Positions 63,232 to 64,000 of a stretch of 64,000 bases of DNA are shown in pieces (positions within the stretch are counted from its first letter, which is position 1; every line of letters begins with the position of its first letter). Source of the DNA: Solitalea lacus (GTDB taxonomy: Bacteria > Bacteroidota > Bacteroidia > Sphingobacteriales > Sphingobacteriaceae); contig NZ_CP091740.1 of the NCBI RefSeq assembly GCF_022014595.1, positions 2,034,200 through 2,098,199 of the forward strand, read 5' to 3'. Made by a program: the position numbers and the translations under genes. The notes below the pieces were generated by a model. It did not search any database. It saw only the letters and a program-made list of their open reading frames with translations, and was not told the DNA's origin.

Positions 63232-64000
63232 ATGCAAAGACGAGAATTTGTAAAACTGACATCAGCTTTTACGTTATTATTTCCTTGCAGTAAAATGGCA
63301 AGCGCTATGTTTTATAATGGTAATAGCTATGAAGAAAATATAAAAAATCAATCATTAGCAGCATTTAGGCGATTTGAAACCGTATGGAATTTTAATGATT
63401 TCTGGAAGCGAGGAAATACATTTGATGCCTGCCTCACTTTTGCAGATGCAATGCACAACAAATGGCCGAAAGATGCGGGAGTTGTAGCTATGCAAAATCG
63501 AATTGGTGAAATGCTTGATGAAAATTTGAAGTACTTTTCCTCATTTGATCTGGGTGGGTTATGGGCAGATGATTTTGGATGGTGGGGCTTGATGGCTCTG
63601 AATGCTAGAAAACATTTATTAAGGATAAACGATAAAGCGCTAGCAGATAAATATCTTGATCTCAGCATTCAATGTTGGCAACAGAAGAAAACCCATGCTT
63701 ATGATTTTACTTCCTCTGCCAGGCCGGTACCGCATGGTTGCAGGAACGGTGATGCCAAAGGTCAGAGCAAGGGGGTTAAAAATACAGTAACTAATGTTCT
63801 GTTATTCCTGCTGTCAACCCGCATTTATCGTTTAACCTTAAAAGAAAACATTGCTGATAATGAAAAATATCTTGAAATGGCTTATCGTCAGTGGATGTGG
63901 TTTAATAGCTGGTTTAAACTTAAGGAATATGAATACCTTAAAATGATAGTAAATGAAGGCGCCCTGGTACAGGAACGACCTACGGCTTTTTTTGAAGGCT
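63232..64000 (+). CDS. GH76-like alpha-1,6-mannanase-type hydrolase, cut by right window edge
   Basis: The frame runs from the ATG at 63232 to the end of the window (256 codons) without a stop. The start [13 protein letters not shown] fits a twin-arginine (RRxFxK) export signal. [15 protein letters not shown] is the paired Asp/Trp motif of GH76, and [29 protein letters not shown] fits the (alpha/alpha)6 barrel of that family. GH76 enzymes act on alpha-1,6-mannan backbones such as fungal cell-wall mannan. The C-terminal half is outside the window. Confidence 0.8.
   Translation, partial: MQRREFVKLTSAFTLLFPCSKMASAMFYNGNSYEENIKNQSLAAFRRFETVWNFNDFWKRGNTFDACLTFADAMHNKWPKDAGVVAMQNRIGEMLDENLKYFSSFDLGGLWADDFGWWGLMALNARKHLLRINDKALADKYLDLSIQCWQQKKTHAYDFTSSARPVPHGCRNGDAKGQSKGVKNTVTNVLLFLLSTRIYRLTLKENIADNEKYLEMAYRQWMWFNSWFKLKEYEYLKMIVNEGALVQERPTAFFEG

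Overview
The window looks like chromosomal DNA from a member of the Bacteroidota, most likely a Sphingobacteriaceae-type soil or water bacterium (Pedobacter/Solitalea-like). The evidence is paired SusC/SusD import systems, an ECF sigma/FecR pair in front of a SusC with an STN domain, a Bacteroides-type Tra conjugation operon with RteC, a type IX secretion substrate with a PorP/SprF partner, and almost no Shine-Dalgarno sequences. Genus and species cannot be fixed from the sequence alone.

Layout. (1) 1-4.6 kb: a SusC/SusD pair, the first gene cut by the left edge, clearly richer in G+C than everything after it. (2) 4.6-6.8 kb: a leftward cassette of a MauE-like membrane protein, a small cysteine-containing exported peptide and a membrane-anchored propeller-like protein, plus the 3' stub of a second propeller gene. 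(3) 7-9.2 kb: an RteC regulator, an orphan and partly decayed TPP riboswitch with an intact attenuator, and a CHRD lipoprotein. (4) 9.5-23.8 kb: a conjugation block (TraE, F, G, three TraI-like paralogues, TraJ, K, an L-position protein, M, N), an IS1380 element with clear ends and target duplication, two small accessory genes and a Toprim primase. No relaxase, coupling protein or partner integrase is seen, so this looks like a remnant of an integrative conjugative element or part of one. (5) 24-26.4 kb: a beta-carbonic anhydrase lipoprotein gene split by an IS110-family element; the original reading frame can be rebuilt exactly, and the element's 5' non-coding end is a candidate bridge RNA. 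(6) 26.5-30.9 kb: a toxin-antitoxin or abortive-infection island of three adjacent units with AbiEi-like N-termini: AbiEi/AbiEii (the AbiEii start is out of frame), an orphan AbiEi-like gene, and an AbiEi-Fic fusion with four 24-bp direct repeats upstream.

(7) 31.3-44.6 kb: a GH20 hexosaminidase, a HigA-like fragment, then ECF sigma, FecR, STN-SusC, SusD, an HExxH metallohydrolase lipoprotein and a DUF4302 lipoprotein. This is a signal-regulated nutrient import locus, with a fossil of a second sigma/FecR module between sigma and FecR. (8) 44.9-49.9 kb: a large Ig-like repeat adhesin with a type B T9SS sorting domain and its PorP/SprF partner, flanked by two copies of a hairpin-bearing dispersed repeat. 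(9) 50.6-55 kb: a patatin phospholipase, a CHAP/peptidoglycan-binding amidase and an M19-like dipeptidase, none with a signal peptide. (10) 55.2-60.9 kb: a leftward SUF iron-sulfur operon (sufB-C-D-S-E plus a SufT-like gene). (11) 61-64 kb: an integron-integrase-like tyrosine recombinase whose catalytic His is Asn, a Cys-rich lipoprotein gene diverging from it, and the start of a GH76 enzyme cut by the right edge.

The best candidates for something undescribed are the AbiEi/Fic island with its operators, the patatin-amidase-dipeptidase trio, and the MauE/Cys-peptide/propeller cassette.
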